Shown one piece after another: positions 30,698 through 42,442 of a stretch of 64,000 nucleotides of DNA; the first letter of the stretch is position 1, and every line of letters begins with the position of its first letter. The stretch covers positions 1,320,253 to 1,384,252 of the forward strand of contig CM055108.1 of the NCBI GenBank assembly GCA_029204225.1, read 5' to 3'. The position numbers and the translations under genes were made by a program. Source of the DNA: Diphasiastrum complanatum. Its lineage: Eukaryota; Streptophyta; Lycopodiopsida; Lycopodiales; Lycopodiaceae. Under the pieces are notes generated by a model. It made no database searches and had not been told where the DNA came from. It saw only the letters and a program-made list of their open reading frames with translations.

Positions 30698-31347
30698 TGT
30701 GAAGGATTTCAGAGCATTCAAGATCCAATCCATGTCTGTGATCTTTGGTTACAATAAGGAGGAAACCAACAATCCTGGCAATGTAGAAAAATCAGCATCT
30801 ACATACAAAATGAGATGCAAACTCTAAGAGATACTGATCAAACATGAACCACAACATAAAATATGTTTTCTATCCGTACAATTATAGTACCCTACTGTAT
30901 TTCACATGTGGAACCAAAAATAGCAAAATATGAACATTCTACACACAAGATTGCAAGATATCACCAAGATAGTGCACCAATGAGTAGTAGAACCCAAAAA
31001 GAACCATATATAATGATGAAATGAGAGAGAAGAGAGAAGATGTGTCTCTCCATGAGTTACATCCTTTTATAGAGTGTCCAAATCCTATTTGGCCACCTGG
31101 CTTTCCCTCCAAAATGTAAACCCTACTATTTCTGGGTCTAGATTCAATGTACTCAAAGTTCAAATTTGAATCTTTCTCAAACTCAACTACCAAATTTTCC
31201 ACACTTTCAAAAAGTGTTTATTGAATGTATTTTTTACTAATATAACTTCAAAAAGTTTAACTCTAAGTTTAAAATAAGTTTTGGCCTCTTATTGACAATT
31301 TATCAAAATATAACTAAACTAGACTAAACTAGTTGAAATCTCTCACA
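30698..31347 (-). repeat. Copia-6 5' LTR
   Basis: 650 bp. On the minus strand it starts TGTGAGAGATTTC and ends CCTTCACA, with an antisense TATA box near 31067 (CCTTTTATAGAG on plus). The partner LTR is missing. Confidence 0.8.
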
Positions 31348-31997
31348 ATTAGGTTATTTTATTGTAAGTGTCTCATATTTATTTTAAATTATACCAAATA
31401 AGTACTATTTAGACTTATCGTGACCATGGTTTATGCATAAAACTATAAAATCAGGTACATTATCTTTATATTTATTTGTTCGCACCTCGCATACAATCCT
31501 TTGTGGTCTTTTGGGTACTATTTTAGTGTTGTTTACAAATTGGTGGAATCCAAGCTTTAGTTACTACCAATCTTACAAGATTTAAACTATTTTTGCAATG
31601 TTTGCTTGTTTCTGAAACTTTTGAGTACCAAAGATTGGTAATAATGGAACCTATCATGTTAAATTTCTATCCTCTAGACTACCAATTAAGGTACTTTACC
31701 TTTCTGCATGTGTGGCACTTTGGTACTATAAGATGCTTTGGTACTTTGGTACTACATGTATATGATGATTTGGTACTTTCTAGATCTCATAGTACTACTA
31801 GTGATTGATACTTTGGTACTACCTATATATGATGCTTTGGTACTACTACCTGCAAGTACTTTCTACTTGAATATAGATCAATGGTAATGAGAATCCTCCT
31901 CAAGTTCACCTTGAAGATGTTAACAATGATTTTAATGCAGAAGAAATCTTGATTTTTCAGACTTCCAATTAAGGTACTTTGTCTTTCCTCATGTGTA
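31348..31997. repeat. Interspersed GGTACT-rich repeat, left block
   Basis: From about 31500 the motif TTTGGTACTAC, with GATGCTTTGGTACT variants, recurs irregularly. The same repeat resumes at 41247 beyond Copia-8, so it was the insertion site. It has no coding potential. A related longer tract (TATAGATCAATGGTAATGA...) occurs in both blocks. Confidence 0.6.
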
Positions 31998-32002
31998 GTA
32001 CT

Positions 32003-32138
32003 ACTTAGAATTTGCTTTGCACAGGAACACATATCATGCTACACAGTAACACAGACAGAAAAACACTCTCCACAACAAGCTCACATAGCAACTGTAATTC
32101 ACAAAATGAAATTACACTTTACATATAGTTGTTCACTC
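32003..32138 (-). repeat. Copia-8 3' LTR remnant
   Basis: It matches 40967-41100 of the 5' LTR up to GTTGTTCACTCAG, where the coding end is joined by a deletion. Confidence 0.75.
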
Positions 32139-35100
32139 AGACACTCACATGGAACACTGGACTCTTTGCTAGCTGAATGCAACTCTGACTGTCGCTATGT
32201 AATGTCGTGGGATTTTTCTGCTTCATGCCAACTTCTTCCAAGATTTGTCTCAACCATATAGCTTCATGTGTTGCAGTACACATTGCCTTATACTCTACTT
32301 CTGTGGTGGAAAGAGCAATTGTACTTTGCTTCTTACTAGACCAGGAAAAGCAACTACCACAAAATTGGAATACATACCATGTGGTGGATCTACGATCATC
32401 ATAGTCACCTTCCCAATCCGCATCCACATAGCCACACAACTCAGGTAAACCATCATGCTTCTTGTAAATCAAGTCATAATCTGAAGTGCCTTTCACATAA
32501 CGCAATATGCGTTTAGCTGCCTTCCAATGCATTTTCGTAGGTGCTACCATAAACTAACTTACAATGCCAACAACATAGCATATATCTGGTCTAGTTCTGG
32601 TAAGGTAAATCAAGCTCCCTACTAGCTGTCTATATAGCATAGCATCAAATGACTGTGATTCATCAAACTTAGAAAGCTTTTTACTTGGCTCAATAGGAGT
32701 GTTTACTGGTTTGCAATCCTGCAACCTAAACCTGTGCAGCAACTCTTTGACATACTTCACCTGTGTTAAACCCACTTCATGTCCTTTTTGCCACACTTCT
32801 ACTCCAAGGCAGTAATGCATCAGGCTGAGATCCGTCATCTCATATTATTCCATGAGGTCTTTCTTGATCATGCCTATCATCTCTTGATTATTTCCCATAA
32901 TAATCAAGTCATCAACATAAAGAGCTATCAAAGCAACCATACCATCAAAGCATAAGACATATAGATTTGGATCAGAGTGTGTTCTCGCCATCCCCTTTGA
33001 ATGAAAGTAGCGTCAATCCTACTATACCACGCACGTGGTGCCTATTTAAGACCATAAAGCACTTTCTTCAAGTGACATACTTTATTTTCTTGTCCCTTCA
33101 TTACAAAGCCTTTAGGTTGATCCATGAACACCTCTTCTTCTAGCTCACCATTTAGAAAAGCAGATTTTATATCCATCTGATGCTAAAACAACAAATAGAC
33201 ATAGAGTATTTCACTTACATACTGGCGTAAAGGTCTCCTCATGGTCAATGCCTTTACTTTGTGCATACTCTTTGATCACCAATCTTGCCTTGTGCTTTGC
33301 TATACTTCCATTTGCACGGTCCTTAGTTCTGTATACCCATTTGCAACCAATGGGTTTCTTGCCAATTGGTGGTTCTGCTAAGTCCCATGTGCTATGCTTA
33401 GCAATTGACTCCATCTCCTCTCCCATGGCCTTGACCCAAACATCATCATCCTTCGCTTCACTATAAGTCAAAGGTTCTTTGCTTTGAATAATGCTAGATA
33501 GGAGAGCATAATTTGTTTCATACCTTTCAGATTGCGTCTTCTCTCTTGTTGATCTTCGTAGCTCTCCCTGGCTAGATGATCCTGGAAAGTTATCCATGTC
33601 GCGGCTCTCCAACAATCTCTCAAACCACTTTGAGAGCTTCCTGTCAGGTGATCAGCTTCCTGGTGAAAATGTATCCCACGATACATCCTTCTCCTTGCGT
33701 TTGTCCCCTGCAACTTCAATCCTTCTTGCACTAAAAGGTTTGTCCCTACATCTCCAACCTGTCTCTTGATGTTGAGTAGTAGTATCTTGAGATGTATCCT
33801 CTTTCCATCACTTGGAAGGTCAATGAATGGATCATCATCAGATGGTATCCTCACTATACCATCTCTCCCACTGGATGTATCTATCTTCTCAGCATCCTCA
33901 TCTTCATACATCTTGGATTCATCAGAGATAACATCACAATTTACATGGATTTTGTTTTCCATTGGATCAAAACATTTACAGCCCTTCACACGTTCATCAT
34001 ATCCTAGGAATATACACTTGATAGCTTTTACATCAAGTTTATGTCTCTCTTCCTTAGGAACGTGTACAAAGGCCTTACATCCAAAGATTCGCAAGTGATT
34101 CACCTTTGGCGTCCTCTTTGTGAATGCTTCCTCGGGTGTTATCTTTGGTATGGCAATGGTAGGATTTCCATTGGGAAGATAGACTGCCGCATTGCATGCT
34201 TTTGGCCAAAAATCTTTTGGTAGTTTCATCTCAGCTAGCATAGATCTGGCACTTTCCACAATCGTACAATTCTTGCACTCAGCTACACCATTGAGAGTAG
34301 GAGTATGAGCTTGCGTAAATTGTCTTTTAAACCCACATTGATCACAAAGATTATTGAAGTCATTAGACTTGTACTCACCTCCACTATCTGATCTTAGGAC
34401 TTTGATCTTCCTACCTGTCTGATTTTTGAACAATGCTTTACGCTCTTGAAGTTGTCAAATGCATCTGATTTCTTCTTCAAGAAGTAGATCCATGTCTTAC
34501 GTGACATATCATCAATAAAGGTCATGAAATAGAAGGCTTTACCTAAGGACATGGTCCTCATAGGCCCGCATAAATCTGTGTGGATTAAATCCAGGATGTT
34601 CTTTGCTCTTGCAACACCTCCTTTATTGAACTTCTCTCAATGCTGCTTCCCATATACACAAGATTCGCACATGAATTTCAAGTGATCTTTTATAGTAGAC
34701 AATCATGTTACCATCTCCAATTTTCTCATCAAATTGAGGCTTCCCAGGTTCAAGTGACCAAGCCTCTTATACCACAACTCAATTTGCGATGGAATGGACG
34801 ATACGAGTCCATGTTGCCCCTTAGCATTCAACCTATACAATTTTGTATTGGGCTCCCTTACTCCATCCACAGTAACTTTGAACTTTTGGTTCACATCTTT
34901 CACAAAGCAACAATCATGGGCGAATTCTACTTTCAACTTTTGATCAGTAGTGACTCCAACAGAAAGTAGATTTTTCTTCAAATCTGGTACGTAAAGTACC
35001 TCCCTGATCATCCTACTTTTGCCATCAGGTAGTTGGATTGAAACAGTGCCTATCCCCTTGATCTTGCACACATCGCCATTTTCGTGTGAAACGGATGTTC

Positions 35101-35804
35101 CATTATCCAATACTTTCAAGCTATTGAACCAATTCTTGTTACCTGTCATGTGTCTTGTGGCTCCCGAGTCAATATACCATGCTTGATCATCTCGATTAGA
35201 TGACAATGCATATATGAAGATGCCAGAGTCTTCAATCTCACCCTCATCGACAAAGTTATCTGCTTGCTTTGGTTTCCCCTTGACTTGTTTCGCCAGGAAT
35301 TTGCGACATTTAATCTTCCAATGGCCCTTTTGACCACAATGGAAGCACTTGCCTTTCTTCTTGGTCTTACTAGAAGATCTCTCATCCTCCTGAGTCTTGG
35401 CAAATTGTTGCTTGGACTTCTTCTTACCCTTGCCCTTGCGTTGTTTTTGGCATGTTGCAAGTGCCTGATCGTCAATATTTTGACGTCTAGCTTTCACCAT
35501 TTCTCGACGTTGCTCTTCTTGCATCAAGATTCCTGTGAGCTCGTCAAAGGTTGGCAATCTTTCTCTTGATGCTATTCCATTCACAAACATCTGATAGGAT
35601 TCTGCAATGCCGCACAATGCATTGTGCACTAGCTCCACATCATGTATGCGCTCACCAATAGAATGCAGTTCATCCCTCATTGTCTTGATTCTGGTCATGT
35701 ACGTCTAAATGTGCTCTCCTTGTTCCATTCGGGCACTATTCAGCTTTGAGTTCAGAAACATGATTCTTGATAGATTTGGCATCTCGAACTGCTCCTTTAG
35801 CACA
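32139..35804 (-). pseudogene. Copia-8 gag (part), protease, integrase, RT, RNase H (part)
   Basis: The minus-strand frame 35698-34703 has gag end, zinc knuckle (CFHCGQKGHWKIKC), protease (YIDSGATRHMTGNK) and pre-integrase. 34433-33468 has integrase (VLRSDSGGEYKSND, FTQAHTPTLNGVAE). 33615-33211 starts RT (IGCKWVYRTKDRANGS) and stops at TGA 33211-33213. Further RT includes YVDDLII at about 32905. A TAA stop lies at 32845-32847. Then come 32838-32554 and 32550-32137 with RT end and RNase H (ADWEGDYDDRRST). RNase H is cut after KSPVFH. A TAG interrupts gag near 35705. The TGA and the TAA are also found in Copia-5. Confidence 0.85.
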
Positions 35805-36408
35805 TGCCCAAAATATTGAAAAAATCTATCTAATGTTGTAAGTAGGGGTCCTAAAAGTGCCAAAGATGAATTGAGATCTTTTGGCCTAGTAAAGACTCAT
35901 CTTAGAATAAAATATTCAAGGTAGGTAGAAGTAGAAACATAGGAATTGCCATTTGTACTTTGCATGCCACATTTAATGCATGAAAATACTAGGTGGCACA
36001 ATTAGACATATTGAGGTGGCTTGAATAAGTCTAGATAGCTTGAGAGGTGAATTCATAACTCCAATTCAACTCAAAGTAGGAGGAGAGTCCATGGATCTAT
36101 ATATATGTGATGTACTATCATTGAGAAGATGATGATTTTTGTGTGTAATGCAAATTTGGAGACTAAACTCTTTGTGCCCTCTCTCTCTACTCGAGTTTGT
36201 ACATTCATATTCTCTCTCTAGCCGAGTTGAGACATTTATTGTACTTAGTTTCATGTTTTGTTGATAGATCTTGCTTGTGACACAATAATATTTCTTGTAT
36301 GATCAACTTTCCTATTGTCAATCAATGCTAGTTTGATCTCTATGGTATTATTGGGCTTAGGAGATCAAAAGTACATGTGTAGGGCATCCCACACGTGTGA
36401 TATCAACA
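35805..36408 (+). repeat. Copia-9 5' LTR
   Basis: 604 bp, TGCCCAAAATATTG to ATATCAACA; ACACGTGT at 36391-36398 near its end and a TATA-like CTATATATATG near 36098. Confidence 0.88.
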
Positions 36409-36421
36409 TCGTATCAGAGCC
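36409..36421 (+). other. Copia-9 primer-binding site
   Basis: TCGTATCAGAGCC directly after the 5' LTR. It is the initiator tRNA-Met type with one mismatch (C for G at position 2). Confidence 0.8.
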
Positions 36422-37145
36422 TACCTAAGATTTACAAGCAAATCTAATAAAAAAATTTGCAAATTTGATCAGATTTCAAGCTAGAAATTGTCTAGATGCT
36501 ATTTTCTAGCTAGTTTGTAGTTTTCTGGTGATTTTGAGTCTCAAACCACTTTGATCGGTCCAGATCAGGTATTGTACGGAATTTCAAGTGCAGACACGTG
36601 TGAAATCCGCCCATTTTCAATTTGGTGGTTCTCTCTCACCTTAGATCCAAATTTCATGCAATTTGGCCCACTAAAACGCTAGAAATGTGTAGAATTTGAT
36701 GCAATTTGAATCATGATAGTTGGATAAGCCAATCAAAAGTTTTAAGCTTTTGAATAGGTGTAGGTAGGGCACCTAGACCCGTGGCAAATCTTGAGTACCT
36801 GTCATTTATTGCTTGAATGATCACAAAAATCACCAAGAAGTTGACCAATCTTATCTATATGTGATTTAGGCAAAATTTAGTGGTTCTAGGCAAATTGTTT
36901 CATAAAAATAGGTTGCATTTGAGTCAATTTGACATTTTTTGGAGTATTTCACACGTGTGAAATTTAGAAAACCATAACTTTTGCCATACTTCATTTTTTT
37001 TGATGATTCAAATCTTGTTTTAGAGAGATTGTCAAACTAGTGAGATCTATCTCATAGTTTTTTGCTTAGTCTTACATAGGATTTGGTTTTTTACCCTTGA
37101 TTGGTTCCTATAGTGACAAGATAAGCAATTTTTTCATGCATCTTT
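36422..37145 (+). other. Copia-9 leader
   Basis: AT-rich and non-coding, with two more ACACGTGT palindromes (36594-36601 and 36951-36958). Confidence 0.6.
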
Positions 37146-39237
37146 TTGGATTTCCAACATTCAATGGGTGCCTTTCTATTAGAAGCAAGTGAAACATTGT
37201 CAACCTCCAATTACTCAATCTGGAAGGTTTGGATGGAATCTGTCTTAATTCTACAAGATGTGATGGATATTGTACTTGGTATTGAAGAAGAACCACAAAT
37301 TTCTCAACAAATTCCAGAGTACAAAAAGAGAGCTAGGATGGCTCTACATTATATTAAAATGAATGTCTCAAATGACATCTTAAGAGAAATTGGTGCTTGT
37401 ACTAATGCCAAAGATGCTTGGGATACTCTCAAGTCCATCTATGAGGCAAATAATACTTCTAGACTTATAACACTAAGAAACCAAATTTTTCAAAGTGTAC
37501 ATAGAAGTGATGAAAGTGTTTCAGCTTATGTAATGAGAGTTAAAGACCTCCATAGAGAATTGTCATGCATAGGAGACTCCATCAACCAAAATGAACTTGT
37601 TCAAGTGATACTTAATGGGTTAAAGGAGGAATATGACAACCTTGTTCAGAGTTATGCCATTAAGGAGGAGCTACCAAGTTTGGAAGCACTCCAAAGTGTG
37701 TTCATTTATGAAGAATCAAAACAAGAGTATAAACCCTTGAAAATCTCTCAACATTGATGGTAAAGCCCTCTTTACCAAAGACAAGCACAAGTCAAGAAGT
37801 AAGAATCAACACCAACCCTCTTCAAGCAAGAACAATCTTGTTTCCATGGAGAAAGGAGAAGAGGATGAGTACTCTCAAGCTTTCACAACCAAGAAGAAGA
37901 AGAAAAATATCAAGTATTTCTTTTGTGGCAAAAAGGGGCATTATGCCACCAATTGTTTCAAGAAGAAGAGTCAATTCAAGCAAGCCAGCATTTCCAATGA
38001 AGAGAAGGAAGATGCTCATGCAAGTGATGGAGAGGGATCTCTTATGGTCTCGAGTTTTTCTTCATCACCTTTCAAGAAGGATGGTTCATGGTACATCGAC
38101 AGTGGAGCTTCCTCACATATGTGTAGCTCCAAGTATTTTTTTTCATCCATGACACCTTATGAAGGAGCCAAGAAGTCCATCTACACAGCAAATGATCATG
38201 AGTGTGCTATTGAAGGCATATGGACCATTCCCTTAAAGCTTTCGTCATCAAAAGTTCTTTCTCTGTCTAAAGTACTTTTTGTTCCTAAGTTAACAAAAAA
38301 TCTTATTAGTGTTGGGCAATTGTTTGATAGTGGACTAGATGTGAATTTCAATGTTGATACATGTACAATCAAGAAGCATGATGAGATCCTTGCATTTGGG
38401 TCTAGATATGGTGGAATCTACAAGCTTGATCCCAAAGAGTATGCTAACTCTTGTGATGGTGCTTTTGCTTCTCATATTTCTTTGGAGGAACTATGACATA
38501 GAAAGTTGGGGCATCCTAAGTATAGTTCTATGATGTCCATGGTCAAGAAAGCCAAAGCTATTGGCTTGCCTAATCTTATCTCCAAGAATTTCAAGCCATG
38601 CGAGGCTTGTGCCATATCTAAATTTCATAAGAAGCCTTTTTCAAAGTCATATATTAAGACTACACATCCATTGGAGCTCATACACTTGGCTGTGCACTTC
38701 TCATCTTCAAAGAGCAAGAGTGGTGCTACTTGCTTTGTAACTTTCATTGATGATTTCACAAGATTTACTTGGTTATATCTTCTAGCTTCAAAGTCTATGG
38801 TGTTTGACTATTTCCTAAAGTTCAAAGCTCTAGTTGAAAAGCAATTTTCAAACAAAATCAAGATTTTTAGAAGTGATGGAGGTGGTGAGTACACTTCCAA
38901 TAAATTTCATGATTATTGTGAGCTTGAAGGCATTAAAAGAGAGTTTTCTTCTGCATATACACCATCTCAAAATGGGGTGGCTGAAAGAAAGAATAGAACC
39001 TTGTGTGAATGTGTCAAAACCATTAGAATTGAGGCATCCTTGCCAAAAGACTTTTGGAGTGAGGCCATCAATTGTTCAAACTATCTTTGCAATCAACTCC
39101 CTCATGTTGCACTTGGAGGAAAGTCACCATATGAAGCACTTTATTTGAAGAAACCTAAGGTTGATCACCTTAGAGTATCTGGAGGCATATGCTTTGTCCA
39201 TATTCCCTTGGAAATGAGAAAGAAGGATGATTCTTGA
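37146..39237 (+). pseudogene. Copia-9 gag, protease and integrase
   Basis: Frame 37146-37757 is gag (STSNYSIWKVWMESVLILQD), beginning near MGAFLLEASE. A frame shift at about 37755 leads to 37846-38496 with a zinc knuckle whose first Cys is Tyr (KYFFCGKKGHYATNC), protease (WYIDSGASSHMCSS) and its C-terminal block (KLTKNLISVGQLFDSGL). A TGA replaces the Trp of the WHRKLGHP motif at 38494. Frame 38506-39237 covers pre-integrase and integrase (KIFRSDGGGEYTSNK, PSQNGVAERKNRTLCE) and stops at RKKDDS. Only about 30 bases separate that stop from the 3' LTR, so RT-RNase H was cleanly removed. Confidence 0.85.
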
Positions 39238-39265
39238 TCCACATTAGATACATTTTTAGGAGGAG

Positions 39266-39868
39266 TGTCAAAATATTGGAAAAATCTCTCTAATGTTGTA
39301 AGTAGGGGTCCTAAAAATGCCAAAGATGAATTGAGATCTTTTGGCTTAGTAAAGACTCATCTTAGAATAAAATATTCAAGGTAGGTAGAAGTAGAAACAT
39401 AGGAATTGCCATTTGTACTTTGCATGCCACATTTAATGCATGAAAATACTAGGTGGCACAATTAGACATATTGAGGTGGCTTGAATAAGTCTAGATAGCT
39501 TGAGAGGTGGATTCATAACTCCAATTCAACTCAAAGTAGGAGGAGAGTCCATGGATCTATATATATGTGATGTACTATCATTGAGAAGATGATGATTTTT
39601 GTGTGTAATGCAAATTTAGAGACTGAGCTCTTTGTGCCCTCTCTCTCTACTCGAGTTTGTACATTCATATTCTCTCTCTAGCCGAGTTGAGGCATTTATT
39701 GTACTTAGTTTCATGTTTTGTTGATAGATCTTGCTTGTGACACAATAATATTTCTTGTATGATCAGCTTTCCTATTGTCAATCAATGCTAGTTTGAGCTT
39801 TATGGTATTATTGGGCTTAGGAGATCAAAAGTACATGTGAAGGGCATCCCACACGTGTGAATTCAACA
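39266..39868 (+). repeat. Copia-9 3' LTR
   Basis: 603 bp, TGTCAAAATATTGG to ATTCAACA, after the purine tract TTTTTAGGAGGAG. ACACGTGT at 39851-39858. Confidence 0.88.
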
Positions 39869-39881
39869 TCGTATCAGAGCC

Positions 39882-40171
39882 TTTCTGGGTGTAACAACAT
39901 CACAAATGTGGGTAATGATGTGATCCTTCACTGACAAGTTAATGAAGGTCAAAGCCTTCCTCATCTTTTTGTCGAACACTTTGATATCTGCTTTATTTGG
40001 TGGCCTTCTCTCATCACTTGTGATGACTTCCCACACATCTTTCTCCATCAGTATGTTTTTCATTTTGAATTTCCACACTACATAGTTGGAAATCTCGTCC
40101 AATTTGCTACTACCACTCAAACTGGACTCTCCCATGTTTTCCATCGCAAAACTGCTTGAAACTTCTACCAT
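39882..40171 (-). pseudogene. Copia-8 gag N-terminal part
   Basis: The minus strand starts MVEVSSSFAMENMGESSLSG and runs through NYVVWKFKMKNILMEKDVWE to THICDVVTPRKA, where Copia-9 interrupts. The first 18 residues are those lost in Copia-5. Confidence 0.85.
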
Positions 40172-40966
40172 AGGCTAAAGTAGTATGTCGAGGCCAACTC
40201 TGATGTAAGAAGTTGAAAATAATGACCTGCACTTTTTCCCTTAGCAGGCCACTCGCCGCTTTCTCACCAATTTGAAAGCCAAATCAGCGTCGCCTTCCGA
40301 AATGCACTCAGTCATCAACTCCTCGCGCGTGAGCTCCACGCTCCTCTCTGTTTATGGTCGTGCCTCCCCAAACTGGTTTTTGCTTGATCTATTTCATTTT
40401 TTGATCAATTTGAGCACGATTTGAGGCCTGGAGCAGGGTCGCCCTACTGATACCAAGTCTGTAGAGTGTTCAATCATGAAATTCCGTGGAGAAACGGTGA
40501 GTTTAGCTCAACTTGACAAAGTGGCTTTTTTCACCTTTTACCGCAAATCTGCTAGGTTAAATGTATGGAGACAAATCTCTGACATAAACCTCAGAATCTC
40601 TCCATGGCTGGTCGACAATGTAATTAGCTTCCTTCCTGTCCTTACGGCATCCAAAACGGTGCACAAACAGCGAAGAAATCACCAGTTATGTATAAAAAAA
40701 GCGTAACCCCAAACCCGGTTTTAATTTTCAACTGGCCTCAAAATTGTCAATTTTTCACCAAATTTTTCTTTGTCTGATGCTATGCACAGTCTAATAATCC
40801 CTCTGCTGAGTTTGGCAATCCTCTATAAACTAGAAACCATGCACCAGTGCTTCTCTTTCCGTCTTCAACCTGCCATAAACCCCGAACTCTCAGAAGACAG
40901 TTCTCTCGAAGCTCTCTTCAACGACGATGATGTATTGTGTAAACTCCCTGTATGAATCTGATACCA
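40172..40966 (-). other. Copia-8 leader with several primer-site-like sequences
   Basis: The minus strand has the true primer site TGGTATCAGATTC next to the LTR (40954-40966), a second TGGTATCAG near 40452-40460, and ATCAGAGTTGG near 40190-40201. The leader is more GC-rich than the surroundings. It may contain pieces of other LTR elements. Confidence 0.55.
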
Positions 40967-41241
40967 ACTTAGAATCTGCTTTGCACAAGAACACAGATCA
41001 TGCTACACAATAACACAGACGGAAAAACACTCTCCACAACAAGCTCACATAGCAACTATATTTCACAAAATAAAATTGCACTGTACATATAGTTGTTCAC
41101 TCAGGCAACCCATGCATGACCCAGGTTGCCGTTGGCGGGACGCATGTCCTGTCGACTTGCCTCGTGGTGAGGCCAACTGATCCTTATCAACTGATAGGAC
41201 CCACAGTACAGTAACACAGTGATTCTACTTTAATTCGAACT
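40967..41241 (-). repeat. Copia-8 5' LTR
   Basis: 275 bp. On the minus strand it starts AGTTCGAATT and ends GATTCTAAGT, directly before TGGTATCAG. It is about the size of the Copia-5 LTR (276 bp). Confidence 0.8.
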
Positions 41242-41246
41242 GTACT

Positions 41247-41560
41247 TGGTACGTAAGATGCTTTGGTACTTCAATACTACTTTTATATGATGCTTTAGCA
41301 CTACTTGCCGGTACTTTCTATCTTCCTGGTACTACTTGTGTTTGATGCTTTGGCACTACCTGTATATGATGGTTTAATACTACCTGCAAGTACTTTTTTT
41401 TTTTTTGGTACTACCCATGTATCTAAGCTTTAGGTACTACCAATTTCACAAAATATGTACTATTTTTATAATGTTTACATGTTTATGAGACTTTAGACTA
41501 CCAAAAATGTACTTTCTACCGCTCTGGTACTTTGTTGTTATAAAAAGCTTTTAAATAGCT
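41247..41560. repeat. GGTACT-rich repeat, right block
   Basis: It continues the tract found before 31998: GATGCTTTGGTACTTC, GGTACTACTTG and similar units, with a T14-like run near 41395. Confidence 0.6.
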
Positions 41561-41874
41561 CTTCGACATGTCCTAAGGGGGTTTGAAATCACTTATGTCG
41601 TGTAACATGAAAAGACTTCTTAAATATAGATCAGTGGTAATGAAAATACTTCTCCACTTTGAAGATATTAACAATGACTTTAATGTAGAAGGAATCTTTA
41701 AGAAGTTTCGAGTGAATCAACACTGTATTGAGCTGAACCAGTGTGTTTCTCAGTGTATCCTGAAATATAAATATAATTTATGACATGGTTTCAGCAGATT
41801 TTGTTAGGGAGAGTGAGAGTGAGGTATATATATCTACATATATAAAGATATTTGTGTGTCACATTTGTGTTTAT
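41561..41874. other. Unassigned stretch
   Basis: It contains a diverged copy of the sequence at 31860-31950 (ATATAGATCAGTGGTAATGA). No gene is seen. Confidence 0.4.
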
Positions 41875-42010
41875 GCATGGGGTAGGAGGATGCATGTATG
41901 GTTGCATGGGTGCATCCTCCTGCCCCATGTACTTTTTCAAACATCCTAACTAAAATTTTGAAATGAATGCATGGGGAGGAGGATGTATGCATCCTGCCCC
42001 ATGCATGCAC
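41875..42010. repeat. Two related inverted repeats (hairpins)
   Basis: 41875-41893 pairs with 41911-41929 at 18 of 19 positions (CATGGGGTAGGAGGATGCA against its complement). A second, imperfect palindrome of the same sequence lies at about 41968-42008 (TGCATGGGGAGGAGGATG against CATCCTGCCCCATGCA). It may be a decayed MITE pair. Confidence 0.6.
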
Positions 42011-42051
42011 ATTAGTCCCATTTTAGTTCAAAATTCAAGCATGATCTTCCT

Positions 42052-42052
<1 letters not shown>

Positions 42053-42101
<49 letters not shown>
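42053..42101. repeat. (CT)n microsatellite
   Basis: 49 bp of uninterrupted CT. Confidence 0.95.
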
Positions 42102-42105
<4 letters not shown>

Positions 42106-42442
42106 GGGGCAAGGAAGGGGTGGATCGCATATCTCTCTTTGTCTCTCTCTCTATATATATGGCAAGGATGTGGATCGCGAGGAAGGGGTGGATCAAGACT
42201 ATGACAAACAAGGGGTAGTAGGCAGGCACGTCTCTCTATGGATCACACTCCAAAACTACATATCCACCTTGCAACACCAACAATCTGTCATGTTTAGTGA
42301 AGCACAAAGAAGCACAGCTTGTGGCACCATTTTTGCCTCTACCTGCAAAAGATGGAGTCTACTAGCTTTCCAATCTAGAATGTTGAATATAGTCTTTTTT
42401 TTCAATCAGAACAAGTAAACAATGCTAGCAATTTTGTTGTGA

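Larger units (their letters stand above)
35805..39881 (+). mobile_element. Copia-9: gag-protease-integrase copia element in the gag of Copia-8
   Basis: LTRs at 35805-36408 and 39266-39868 differ at about 17 of 603 positions. The element lacks RT and RNase H entirely. The right LTR is followed by another copy of its own primer site TCGTATCAGAGCC (39869-39881) before host gag resumes. No target duplication is seen, and about five bases of host gag (CCCAT) appear lost. Confidence 0.85.
32003..41241 (-). mobile_element. Copia-8: minus-strand copia element hosting Copia-9
   Basis: Flanked by GTACT on both sides (31998-32002 and 41242-41246). Its 5' LTR is complete at 40967-41241. Its 3' LTR survives only as the inner 136 bp (32003-32138), fused to RNase H. 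Gag is split by Copia-9 at 35804/39882. It is the same family as Copia-5. GTACT is common in the surrounding repeat, so the duplication alone is weak proof, but both ends agree with LTR ends. Confidence 0.82.
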
